Positions 47,501 to 59,500 of a stretch of 64,000 nt of DNA are shown in pieces. Location of the stretch: NCBI RefSeq assembly GCF_024763615.1, contig NC_077224.1, positions 47,626,712 through 47,690,711 on the forward strand, in the 5' to 3' direction. The notes under the pieces were generated by a model that was not told where the DNA came from, made no database searches, and saw nothing but the letters and a program-made list of their open reading frames with translations. This stretch comes from Phlebotomus papatasi (taxonomy: Eukaryota; Arthropoda; Insecta; Diptera; Psychodidae). The position numbers and the translations under genes were made by a program. The first letter of the stretch is position 1, and every line of letters starts with the position of its first letter.

Positions 47501-50500
47501 GATTAAAAAGACATAATTAGAGAATTTTATGCTATTATACTTCATTTATTAAACAAATACATCACAGGATAATTCATTTTCATCGCTGAACACGCATGTA
47601 TACACAAACCTCTAAATTATTTTGAATGTAACCGTCGATAATTCGTCCGGATTACGGCGATCCGGATAAGAAGGCGGTCACTGTATCTTTTTTCAACATA
47701 TTAAGAAAAATATTTAAGGCCAAAGTCCCGAAAGCCAAAATCCCGAAAGCAAAATCCCGAAAACCAAAATCCCGAAAGCCAAAATCCCGAAAACCAAAAT
47801 CCCGAACGCCAAAACCCGAAAGCCAGAATCCCGAAAACCAAAATCTCGAAAACCAAAATCCCGAACGCCAAAACCCGAAAGCCAAAATCCCGAAAACCAA
47901 AATCCCGAACGCCAAAACCCGAAAGCCAAAATCCCGAAAACCAAAATCCCGAACGCCAAAACCGGAAAGCCAAAATCCCGAATTTTTAAAAGTGTCATAG
48001 CTGCTCCTTAATTTTGGATATTCGGAATTTTGGCTGCCTCCGGTAATGACTAAATTTTTCCTATGTTTATGAATAAATGTGATTCTGCAATATATTTTAA
48101 AAACAGGACACTTTCCTCTGGTTTTTAAAATACGGGTGCGATGAGTCACATTTATTGAAAAACATAGGAAAAATTTAGTCATTATTAAGCTTGAAACTGT
48201 GCAAACCATGGGCACCTTCCCTTACTACATTTAAACTATATTGTCTGAAATTTTGATTCTAAAAATTCTTCCGTTGGGACCTGATTTTCAAAGACCTTTT
48301 TTGATAAAAAAACATACTTTTCCGTATACAAGATTTCTTAAAGTATATTTATTTGACACTACTATTTTTTCAATTTTCACACTACGATTTTTTCAGTTTG
48401 TAAATTAAGTTTAATTTTCAGATGAATTATTCCTATGAGTTATTTTGCATTAAAAATCATTTGAATTGATAGATTTTCGCTTATTTATTGATATAAACTA
48501 ATACTTGGCCCACTAAAACATGTTTAAACATGCTAACATTTTCTAAATATCTTGCGTTACGGTGCTATCACACTAGGATTTTCACAATTTAAATTTAAAT
48601 TCAATTGAGCCAATTGAGCATTATAAGATTTCTGGATTTTACTTGAAAATTCTCACAGCCAGGATACATTTTGCAAGAAATTTGCTCAATTTTAAATAGT
48701 GCTAAGAGATTTTTGATTCTGAATGACTCCGAAAAATGTGTGATAGTACTTAAAATGTCTTATAAGTCACTTATCTGTTATACAAAAGAATCTCCAAAGC
48801 CAGAAGAAAGGGTTATAGGCAAGGGGGCTTATGAAGAGACTCTCGTACAGTCTGGTTGAAAATCTGTATGAAGTCATCCCAACTGCTATTTCTTGACACA
48901 ACAATATCCTTCGAATTGCTTTGGAGGAACTCAGCAAATCACTCCTGATACTGAATCTTCACTCGCGTACAATTTTATCACTAATCACTGTACTTTTTTT
49001 TTGGCCACAAACAATTAATTACAAGTGAATAAATTTAATAAGAACAACTTGGTTCAAAAGACTACTTGTTTAACTGCAATAAAATTTAAATTAATGAGCA
49101 AATTTTAACATTTTAATTTGCTGTATTCAAATTTAATTGAGCAACTTCATTTGCTTTTTATCATGGTTAAACATGTTTTGGTGGGCCAAGTATTAGTTTA
49201 TATCTATAAATAAGCGAAAATCTATCAATTAATGATTTTTAATGCAAAATGACGCATAGGAACAATTCATCTGAAAATTAAATTGAATTTACAAATTAAA
49301 AAAAATCCTAGCGTGATAGCACAGTTATCATAATGTAATTTATCTACATAATGGATTGGTAAAGCTAATTAATATCACGGTAAAGCGGTGTTCAGACTAG
49401 AGGTTTTGCTCAGTTCCTGACGGTCTCAGAATCTTAAATATCAACTAATTTTATTGCTTTTTGAGAACTAATAGGCCATTTGTCCTTAATAATCCAATCC
49501 TAAGTTAAATTTTTCCTATAAATATCTTGATTGTTTAAAAATTAGAACAGCTAAGCCATAAGGTTAAGTCTAAGGTCTGAAGCACGTATAAGGGTCCAGT
49601 TCCGTTTAAAAACAAGAGAAAAAAGTCGAATTTTGAAGCTGCTCCAATTCAGAGGTGCCCCACATCTTCCCTAGCTGTCAGAGAAATTATTATTTTTGCA
49701 TTATTTTCCGCTGATTTTGAAAATGATCCTAAGACGATGATGGCCGCATGCTGGTGAAATCAGAAGCTCAGTTGACAATAAAATTCAATTCAATTTCAAA
49801 GTTTCAAAAGTGTCTCTATATTCTAAATGAACAAAGAAAAGATAAAATTTTCAATGGTGGAATAGGCCCGAACTATCTTTTACTTTCTGTAGGATTTTTC
49901 TTGGACTAGTCTTATATCTTTTTGTTGAATTTCATTCATTTGCAAAAATTTTTTTTAAGAGAAAGAGTAAGAGTTTAAAAAAAAGCTTCAATATTTAGAA
50001 ATTTTTAATTTTGATATAAATAATTTGAATAAAAAAATCCAAATGAAAATAACAATACTTCCAGTAATCCAATAAAAACTGCGAAAAAACGGTCTTTTAA
50101 TGCAGTTGCCCTGCTGCAGAACAGTTCTTGTGAAAATTTTCCATTTTTATTTATATGTTAACAGAGATCTAAAAGGCAATATTAAAAAGCATTTCAAAAA
50201 CAGGGCTGGGAAAAAGTTTCGGAGAAGAAGAGGAAAAAGCGCAAAGTTGAAAAGAACAAAATTCTGTTTTTTTTTTTTATAGCTATTCTCTTTTCCGTAA
50301 TCTGTCCATATTTAAACCTTTTGTTGTTGAACATCATCAAAAACGCAAAATGCACAACTATAAAAATAACTTTTGACTTGTGGCAAAAAAAAAACATTTT
50401 TTTGGGTTATAAAAACATAGAAAAAACATGGATGAAAACACACAATTGCATTCTTTTCATCGTGTATTGTGGTGTGATGTTGGAATATATAAATCATTTT

Positions 50501-53500
50501 TGCTCTTCCTGTGTGCTATGTGCCATTGTTATTGTTGTCTTTCTATTTATCTACAGTTCGTTGTTTTTTTATTATTATTTCTTTTTACAAACTCAGTTCG
50601 TAATACACCCTTCTTAATAAGCCTCATCACTAAAAAATAACGTTTGCACTCACCCTTTTGCCCTTTTTTTTTGATCTTTTAATATGTTCAATAACAAAGT
50701 TATTGAAAAGAACTTCCTCAAGAGAACGGTATAAAGATGTGATTTAGGGAGGGGGAGGAAAAGAAAATTGTAGGAAAGTTTCAGAGAGTGATAAGTAGAG
50801 GAGGATGCTATGTGCAAAACTAACAACCAACATGTACTAATTAATAATGTTGATGGACTAACATTGGCTTGACTACCAGAGAAGATAGCGATGCGTTGCC
50901 ACCACAATCACCCCCCGTCTATCGCCGTATGGGTTCGCGGGAGGACACGAGTGGAGATGTCTTTTCGCGCCTGGGAGCTGGAATGCAGGATCCACCGCCT
51001 GGTGGGAGTATTCGGGAATTCAATGGAAAGGTAAATAAACTTATGCATACAGCGACAGTTCAGAATTTAAGCACTCATGGACAGATTTATTGGCTCATTC
51101 AGATTATGCACAAAAGGAAGTGAATAATCCAATAAAATCTTGTTAGGAGTGCATTGGTCGCTTCATAATTTACTGCGTATTACAGGAAAAGACACATTTG
51201 AAATCCAATAATCCGCTGTTTTTTTTTGAATATCCTTGAAATTAATTTAAATTTTAAACAAACCCCTTATTTTTTATTTAATTTGATTTAATCTAATTTT
51301 TAATTTAACTTATTTCAAACACCTTGTTTTTGATACATAAACGGCTATTAGGGGAAAGTGTGTGGGAATAATGTGAATTTCTTTTGTTTTTTGTAAGAGA
51401 TTTACACTAAACTATCACGGAATTATCAACAATTAATGATAATCCAACTAATATTTAATAGAAATGTGTAAGTCTCTTAGGAAAACTAAAAGAAAATTCA
51501 CATTATATGAAGGCATGAACGTTCGAAGGGAGAGTACTTTCTCCTAATGTATAACACTAAGGCCGCGGACCTTACGCCGGAACATACCGGAGCGGAGTGC
51601 CTTCCGGCTTCCAATGCTCTTTCTCTAGCGTTCATGAATGCGGCTTCCTCAGATTTACTGGTGAAGGCCGACTGAGGAAGTCGATTCGTCGGCCGCTCAC
51701 TATTCCATCTATTCGTGGAGACTAGCAATATATTGCCTCTGAAATCAGCCATTATGGCATCCCTCAGAGTTACCACCTCAGCTGAACAGCGATTGGTACC
51801 GTTGGCTTAAAAGAGTCCTCGTCAGGATAGGCTTTCTCCCTCCGACTCCTCTAGGCTCAATAGCCCTACTACGAGTGTTTGCAAAATTGTGCCCGTGGTA
51901 GACTACTCGCTTTATGATGCAAGTGTCCCGGGTTCGAATCCTCTTTAAGTCGTGAGAATTTTTACGAACTTTAGTTCAATGTTAATTGTATTTATGTACA
52001 GAGAAATCGTCAATCAGAGCAAATGACACTCAAATCATCCAGTTTTTTTTTTCTCAGTGGAGATAGGAAAACTTCTTGCTTCCACCCAGAATCGAACTGG
52101 AGACCTCTCGTTAAGTATTCCTCTTTAAGTCATTAGGAATTTATCTCGCATTAAGTATGTTCAAGTTACAGTAGACTCTCTCTCTCAATCGGGGATATGG
52201 GGCAAAATGTCATCCGGTTTAGCGATAGAATTGAGCATTAAAGCCTTTGTAAATTCCACAAAAAGCGCTCACTTATAAAAAATTGCGATAAAATAGGAAG
52301 AACTACAGCGAATTTGAGCGAATTAGCTTCATAATTAAACGTGAAAATTGTCAACAAAATTTGTCGCCCGATTGAAAAAGAGCCGATTGAGCGAGAGTCT
52401 ACTGTACATCCAGTGAGCTTGACTTCATTTGATTTCACAGATAATGGAACTGATAACCCCATCTCTGCATTAAAAATGCATCTCTAGAAATCCCGCTTAT
52501 AGAAAAGTCTAGGTACTTTATAGAACGTTGTACCTGCATTATTATTGAAATAATGCTTTTGTATTGTTTACCGGTTAGCAACTGATATGATACGACTCAG
52601 AAATCACTCAAATGATGATTCAAAATAGATAAGGAGGAATAAAACTGAATTTCGGATAAAAATTTATTATCGGTTCATAGCGGATTTTATCGGTTTTCTA
52701 ATCGGTTGACACCTGACCCAATTTGTCCCAAATTGGTTGAAAATACGCTCTCCTGGAGCTTATTAACCTTTAGGGCAGAATCACATTGACAGTAAAATGC
52801 TCACTGTATTTCGTTAATTTACGCATTTTCATTGCAATTCTTACTGAAATTTTCCATTACCGTATTACCTTATCTCATACTCGGTGGCACTAGGTGAAAA
52901 TAATATAAGAAAATTGAAAAAATAAACGATTATCGAATTTTCGTCTTATTTTCGGTTAACCAATAAAACTGTAAGAGAAATTAATCGTACAGTTTTTTTT
53001 GCTCACCGTTTTTTCGAATTTTCGTTTTCTTTCTTTAATTTTCTTATATTATTTTCACCTAGTGCCACCGAGTATGAGATAAGGTAATACGGTAATGGAA
53101 AATGTGCGTAAGAATTGAAATGAAAATGCGTAAATTAACGAAATACGGTGAGGCTACGGCGAGCATTTTATTGTCAATGTGATTCTGCCCTTAACTTTGA
53201 AAATATTGTTTACTGTGGAGGTAGGGGGCGTATATCGTCAATAATTTACTACTCCTAGCTGTTTAAGAGGAGAATTCGTCACAATAAGGTTTAATAGATT
53301 GTAGGCTGCGCTCGTAGTCGGAGTTTGATTTTCCAGAAGTGTTTTTCAACACTTCTGGAAAAAAGGAAAATTTGCAGAATATCTACAGAAATTCGTCAGA
53401 GTATGCACCAGGATTCGTCACAAAATCTGCAAAAAATTCTGACGAATTTTGTCCCAAGCCCAAATAAAATTCGTAGGAATATCTACAGATTTCTCAGCAG

Positions 53501-56500
53501 ATTTTCGGCAGAGGTGTAGATATTTTCTGCAGAAAACTTAAAGATATCTGACGAAATTATTTGACGGGTACTGAACAGATTTTATCCCTACTAGTCAATG
53601 ACCTTCAAACATTCCTTCACTCAGAAAGATAATTGAGTAAAACTTACTCGAATCGATGTTTAATCAACTCTTTTTCGTTGTGATTGTCGATTAACTATGT
53701 TTTAGAGTTGATTTTACTTCTATTTAAGTGCAATATTCAGAAGAATTGTTGCAACTTTCCTGTTCTAAAATTTACATGACAAAAAAATGTAAATAACTCT
53801 TTTTAAGAAAGATTTTGCAATTTTATGTTTTTTTATGATATCATTTCCTTTATTATTTATTCTTGATTTATTCTTGACCAAGATGTTTCAAGTATAAGGT
53901 GGGCCAAATCGAACTGCCAGTGACGTAGATACTTTTACCCGACTGGTACAGTGTTGACAACTCAGATTTGTCAAACATTTATAATTTGTAAACAAGAATC
54001 GAATAATTTTGCAAAGATTAATTAATTTTCTTCATAAATGAAAATATATTTATTGTTCCTCGGCTAATGAACTTCAAATGATAAATTTTGATTAAAAAAA
54101 AACACACATTTTTACTAATATGACCACATTAAACTCAATAATTTCCTTAAATCGATTTTCTATTGTTAAATTTTAAAATTTAATCTTATTTCACTGCTAA
54201 TATGTTTAAAGATTACATTCAAAATGTTGTTAGTCAATTTTCAATTTTATTAGGTTTTTTTTTTTGAAAAAATTAGACTACACAGAAAAAATGCACAGCG
54301 TTCTAGGCAAGGCTAGCCTTACTAATAATATAATAATAATAATACTGGCGCAACATTCCATGAAGGAATAATGCTTTTCCACAAGGGGATTTCTAGACAT
54401 GCATTATTATTTTTTTTCTTATACGGGATGAGGTTGTCAGTCTCGTGCCCCGTGGAATCAAGTGCAGTGAAACTCAATGGATGCAATCCGAACACCTTTA
54501 ACGCCAGAAAAACTCCTGGTGACCTAAAGGGGATTCGAACCAAATACACTTGCGTCATACACAGAAAGAAATATTTTGTGAAAATGTTCGTAAATATTTG
54601 TGAATTCCTATTGGGGAGTTACGAAATGCTCGTAAATTTTTATAACCCACAAACAAGTTCGTAAAAGTTTGTACCTTTTTCACAAACATTGTTCGTAACA
54701 TGATCATTTGACGAACATTTTTTGTACTTTACAAACATTTGTTTGTAAATGTTCGTAAACACACAAAAAATGTTCGTAAAATTTTGTCATTTGTTCGTAA
54801 ATGTTTGTTTTCCTGTCGAACATTTTACGAACATTTTCGAACAAATGACAAAATTTTATGAACATTTTTTGTGTGTTTACGAACATTTACGAACAAATGT
54901 TTGTAAAAGTACAAAAAATGTTCGTCAAGTGATCATGTTACGAACAATGTTTGTGAAAAAGGTACAAACTTTTACGAACTTGTTTGTGGGTTATACGATT
55001 TACGAGCATTTCGTAACTCCTCCATAGGAATTCACAAACATTTACGAACATTTTTACAAAATATTTTTTTTGTGTACTGTATCTTTAAATTTAGAACTAG
55101 TACATGAAGAGTGATTTCTGAATTAACATGGAACCGCGGTAACTGATTGTCTATCCTGAACTCAATAATCCATATTGTACTTTATGATTTTAAATTTTCC
55201 ATAAGAAATAATATGAGAAAATGTGCAAGAAATTTTGAAGTGACCAGAGTGTTAAATGAATCATTTGTGAGACGTAGGATGTGAAATGATTAATTAACTT
55301 ATCCTCACATTTTGTCCATTGTGCTTTTAGCCAAGAGCTAATGTTCCATTGCATTGCACACATGTGGTGGAAGGACATACGAATTCTGTGTTGTCTGTGA
55401 GAGTTTGCGACACGACACTGTTCACAGCGGCCGCTGATCGAACGGTGAAGGTGTGGGATTTGACCACAGGAACATCGTCACACTGTCTATCCGCCCATCC
55501 GGGTCCTGTAATTGCCGTTGAATATGACAGCAAGAAAAATCTCCTTTTCTCGGCATCCGGTGGCTTTATTCGGGCATGGGATTTGCGAATGAGCACAGCT
55601 AGACCTGTTAAGACCCTCTGCTCCTCGGGTTCCACATTGTCCGGTCTTGCTGCCCTCAATCCCCTTCAGCCTGGCGAAAGTTCCATCACGGCACTGTGTA
55701 TGGGAGCTTCTGGGTCACTGTATACAGCGGCATCAGATAAAGTCCGTATCTGGGATATTCGGCAGTTTTCGTGTACGGGAAAACTGTCCGGAGGTCATCA
55801 GGCGGCTGTGATGTGTGTCACTGCCTGGAGTGGACCAAATAATACGGATTTTGTGGCTACGGGGTCAAAGGATCACTATGTGAAAGTGTTTGAAGTGCCA
55901 ACATCTTCAGGGCTCGTTTTGCCACTACTTCATCTTGAACCACCTCACTATGATGGGGTTCAGGCTCTCACAGTTGCCAATGATGGAATTGGAGTTGATG
56001 CAGAATTATTTTCCGGAAGTCGAGATACCGGCATCAAACGCTGGGACTTGAGAACTGGAGAATTGAAACAAGTAAGTTTTGCAAACGAAAAATCTCTCAG
56101 GATCTTGTCAGCATCTTTTAGGTGTGATTCCTTCTAATCACATCTATTGTAATCCTCGGATTTTCTCAAAGTGCTCCGATCGAGCTGAAATTCACAGGGT
56201 ATATGTTTTGAATATCCCTGATGCCGAAAATCATAAGCCGGCAATTTCGGGTCCGGCTGCCGTCCGGTCGGCCGTCCGACCGTCCGTAGTACGCAATATC
56301 TCTGGATTGGATAGAGATATCTTCATAATTTTTTTTTTAAATATATCTACGCGCGCGTACGACGATTTCTGTACTATTAGTTTTTTGAAAAATCGGTTCT
56401 AAACCGGTTAAAAATCACATTTTGTTGTTCATCTCGAAATCTAAGCATGTGATTTTGAATTTTTTATGTTTATGTTGTAGCCCAGAAAATTTAGACCAAT

Positions 56501-59500
56501 TTAAAAAAAAAACTAAGACATTCTTCGAACGGTTCTCGAGATATTTCACTTTAAAGATTTCAATTTTAAGAAAATTTGCTATTAGCGTCAGGCGGGAAAA
56601 AAGCGGGAGAAGCGGCATCGGACAAGCTTTCCCTATATATATATCGCACTCTCTCACTCTCGCTCTCTCTCTCTCTCTCCCTTTCTCTCTCTCTCCCTCT
56701 CCCTTTATCTCTCTCTCTCCCTCTCCCTTTCTCTCTCTCTCTCCCTCTCCCTCTCTCTCTACCTTTCCCTTTCTCTCTCTCCCTCTCCCTTTCTCTCTCT
56801 CTCTCTCTCCCTCTCCCTTTCTCTCTCTCTCTCTCCCTCTCCCTTTCTCTCTCTCTCTCTCCCTCTCCATTTCTCTCTCTCTCTCTCCCTCTCCCTTTCT
56901 CTCTCTTTCTCCCTCTCCCTCTCTCTCTCCCTCTCATCATGGTGAGTCTATATCCGAAGATTTGAAAGGTGGCATATACAATTCACGATCCGCGATGTCT
57001 TTCGCGAATCTTCGCGAGGCGCGAATATTTTCGCGGATTTGCGCGAGGTGCGAAATTTTTCGCGGATTTTCGCGGGTCGCGTATTTTTTCACGAATTTTC
57101 GCGGAGCGTGAATTTTACGCGGATTTTGCGGGGCGCGAATTTTTTCACAAATTTTCGCGGGGCGCGACTGTTTTCACGGATTTTAGCGAGGCTCGATTTT
57201 TCTCGTGGATTTTCACGGAATGTACATTTTTTCGCGGATTTTCGCGGGTCGCGAAATTTTTCGCGGATTTTCGCGGGGCGTGATTTTTTTTTTGCGAATT
57301 TTCGCGGAAAGCGTTTTTTCGTGGGCTATGAATATCTTCGCGGATTCTCACGGGTCGCTGACAGAGGTTTTAAACGGACGTAAAGTTTGAGGCCCCTATC
57401 TCTCATAGTTTCCGAGAAAATCGACTTTAAAGATTTTCAGACACTTTTATGCATTTCTCATCCAATTTTTTTCATTTTCAAGTGAAATTTTGCACATATC
57501 AATCCTGAAAGAGGCACTAAATGGGTGTAAAGTTTGATGCCTCTATCTCTTATAGTTTCCGAGATAATCGACTTTAAAGATTTTCAGATACTTTTATGCA
57601 TTTCTCATACAATTTTATGTATAAATATCGTTCGAGTTTGCCAAAGTCCGATTTTGCAACGAAGGAATCACACCTCTATAAGCTGATCTAGGCTTATCAC
57701 TTGTTTTCTTCCGTGTCCCTTTGGGGAACTCCCGCCTTCCTCCTTCCCCCAAAAAGAAACCAAAATTAACTGATTGATGTATCGAATTTCCTCTTTCTTT
57801 TTCTCTCCTCCCATCTTTTCTCCATCTACTTCAGTCATTGAATAATGCACACAAGGGATGGGTATCTGGTATGGCAATATGTGGCGATGTCCTCCTGTCC
57901 AGCTGTCGTGGTGGAATTGTACGCCTTTGGAGTGTCCGGACGTGTGATTCACTGGCGGAAATGAAGACAGATTCACCCATTAATGATATCATTGTGGCCG
58001 ATCAGCGCATTTATACAGCATCCAAGTAAGTTTATTTATTTTCTTATATTCTCGCAAAAAGCTTTCCCGGACTTAGTGTACTTTAACCCAGGGACGTGTA
58101 AAATGGGAGACCACCAAAAAGAAAAAAAAATAGGTGGTAGAGGTGTATAATTTATATTTATGAGATGGTACATTTTTTATTTAATCTCTCCCACACGTTT
58201 TCAATTTATCCATCCTGATTTGTTTGTTTCACTCTTAACTCCTTTTTGGTCCAACTCCTCTTGCCTTTTTTTTTACAGTAGTTTTTTTTTCCAACACTAA
58301 AAGGATGCATTTTTCTCACGTTTCCTTCCTGTGTTATCATTTTATATTAAGTCTGGGTAAATGAGAAAAAATAATTTTTTGTGGTTTTGCATGTGGGAGA
58401 CATTCTGGAGTTGTTTGGAAAGTTTGTGATGATTTTTTTGTTGTTGTTGAAGGATTTATAACAATTATAAAAAGTACTAAAATTTAGTGTGAGCACGGTG
58501 GCAGGTGCAAGAAGAAAAATTACAATGAATTATAATAATCAATTTAGAAGTGAAAAATATATTTGAAAATTAGTGTAAAAAAGCTCATTTTGAATTAAGA
58601 AAGTTGAATCCAGACCTTTGAATGACTTCTTTTTCACGGGAAAAGTATTTTACCGATAAAATGCTGTGCATCCATTGACAATGTTAAATTATTCCTCCGC
58701 GTGAGGGCACTGTTTTTTCCCGCAGAGTGGCGCTGGCAACTGTTCTGAATTTTTGATTTGAAGCGTTTACTCAAAAAGTTCCAGCTCTGGATAAAAATTT
58801 GAGAAAAATATTTTAAGCTTTTGATTTTTTTATTTGGATTTGGCAATTCTCAAAAAAATTATGAACCAAACATTGTCCATAATAAAAGATCATATTTTTT
58901 ATTAATATTACTTTTATTATTTATTATTATTTTTAATAAGTTAATTTCAAGCAATTATTCCGAACTAAGTCTACATTTTTATTAATAAATTGGGTAAGTG
59001 TGCCAAATTTCGGCATAGTTGCATGCAAGCGTCAAAGCCTTAAGTTTGAAATGTAATATTTCAAATTCAAATTGATTTTTTTATTCTTTCTTCTGAAAGA
59101 GTGTTGCTTGGAACCTTGTAAAGAGTTTACCGTCTTTATTTACTCTAAAATCATTCTTAAAGAATTTTAAAATGAATAAAAATGTAGACATAGCTTTGGT
59201 GCCCTATTTCGGCCACCTTTATTCTCATAGTTCCTTGCCCTTCGGGAATTCTTCCAATATCTTTTTCACGTCATCTCGTTTGTCGAACCTACATTTTTTG
59301 TTATTCTTTTGCATTGTATAATCTCTAGAGTACGTTAAATCTAAAAGTTAATGGAAATTCGAGGAACAAAAAGGGTGGCCGAAATTGCAAGCTGGTCGGA
59401 ATTAGGCACACTTACCCTAGGTAAAATTCTAAAATATTGTAAAGAATCTTGGCTAAAAAGACACAAATCATACATTAATGGGCTATTTCTATTGAGAAAA

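Larger units (their letters stand above)
56120..57676. mobile_element. 1.56-kb TIR element with CT tract and 30-bp minisatellite (intron 12)
   Basis: Perfect 15-bp inverted tips AGGTGTGATTCCTTC (56121) and GAAGGAATCACACCT (57660). The interior has, in order, a GC-richer block with CGTCCG repeats (56255-56290), a CT tract (56644-56938), a CGCGGATTTTCGCGGG minisatellite (57000-57360), and two similar AGTTTCCGAGA...TTTCTCAT blocks (57410-57480 and 57550-57620). It fills most of the intron. Confidence 0.75.

Noticed and set aside
47652..48215. 187-codon minus-strand frame of FGFRDFGF repeats
   Set aside because: Translation of the 15-bp minisatellite of element E in all three frames; no start context or conservation argument.
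56415..57383. Long open frames of Leu/Ser, Arg/Glu and FSRIFAGR repeats
   Set aside because: They are direct products of the CT tract and of the 30-bp minisatellite (10 codons), open in several frames and on both strands.
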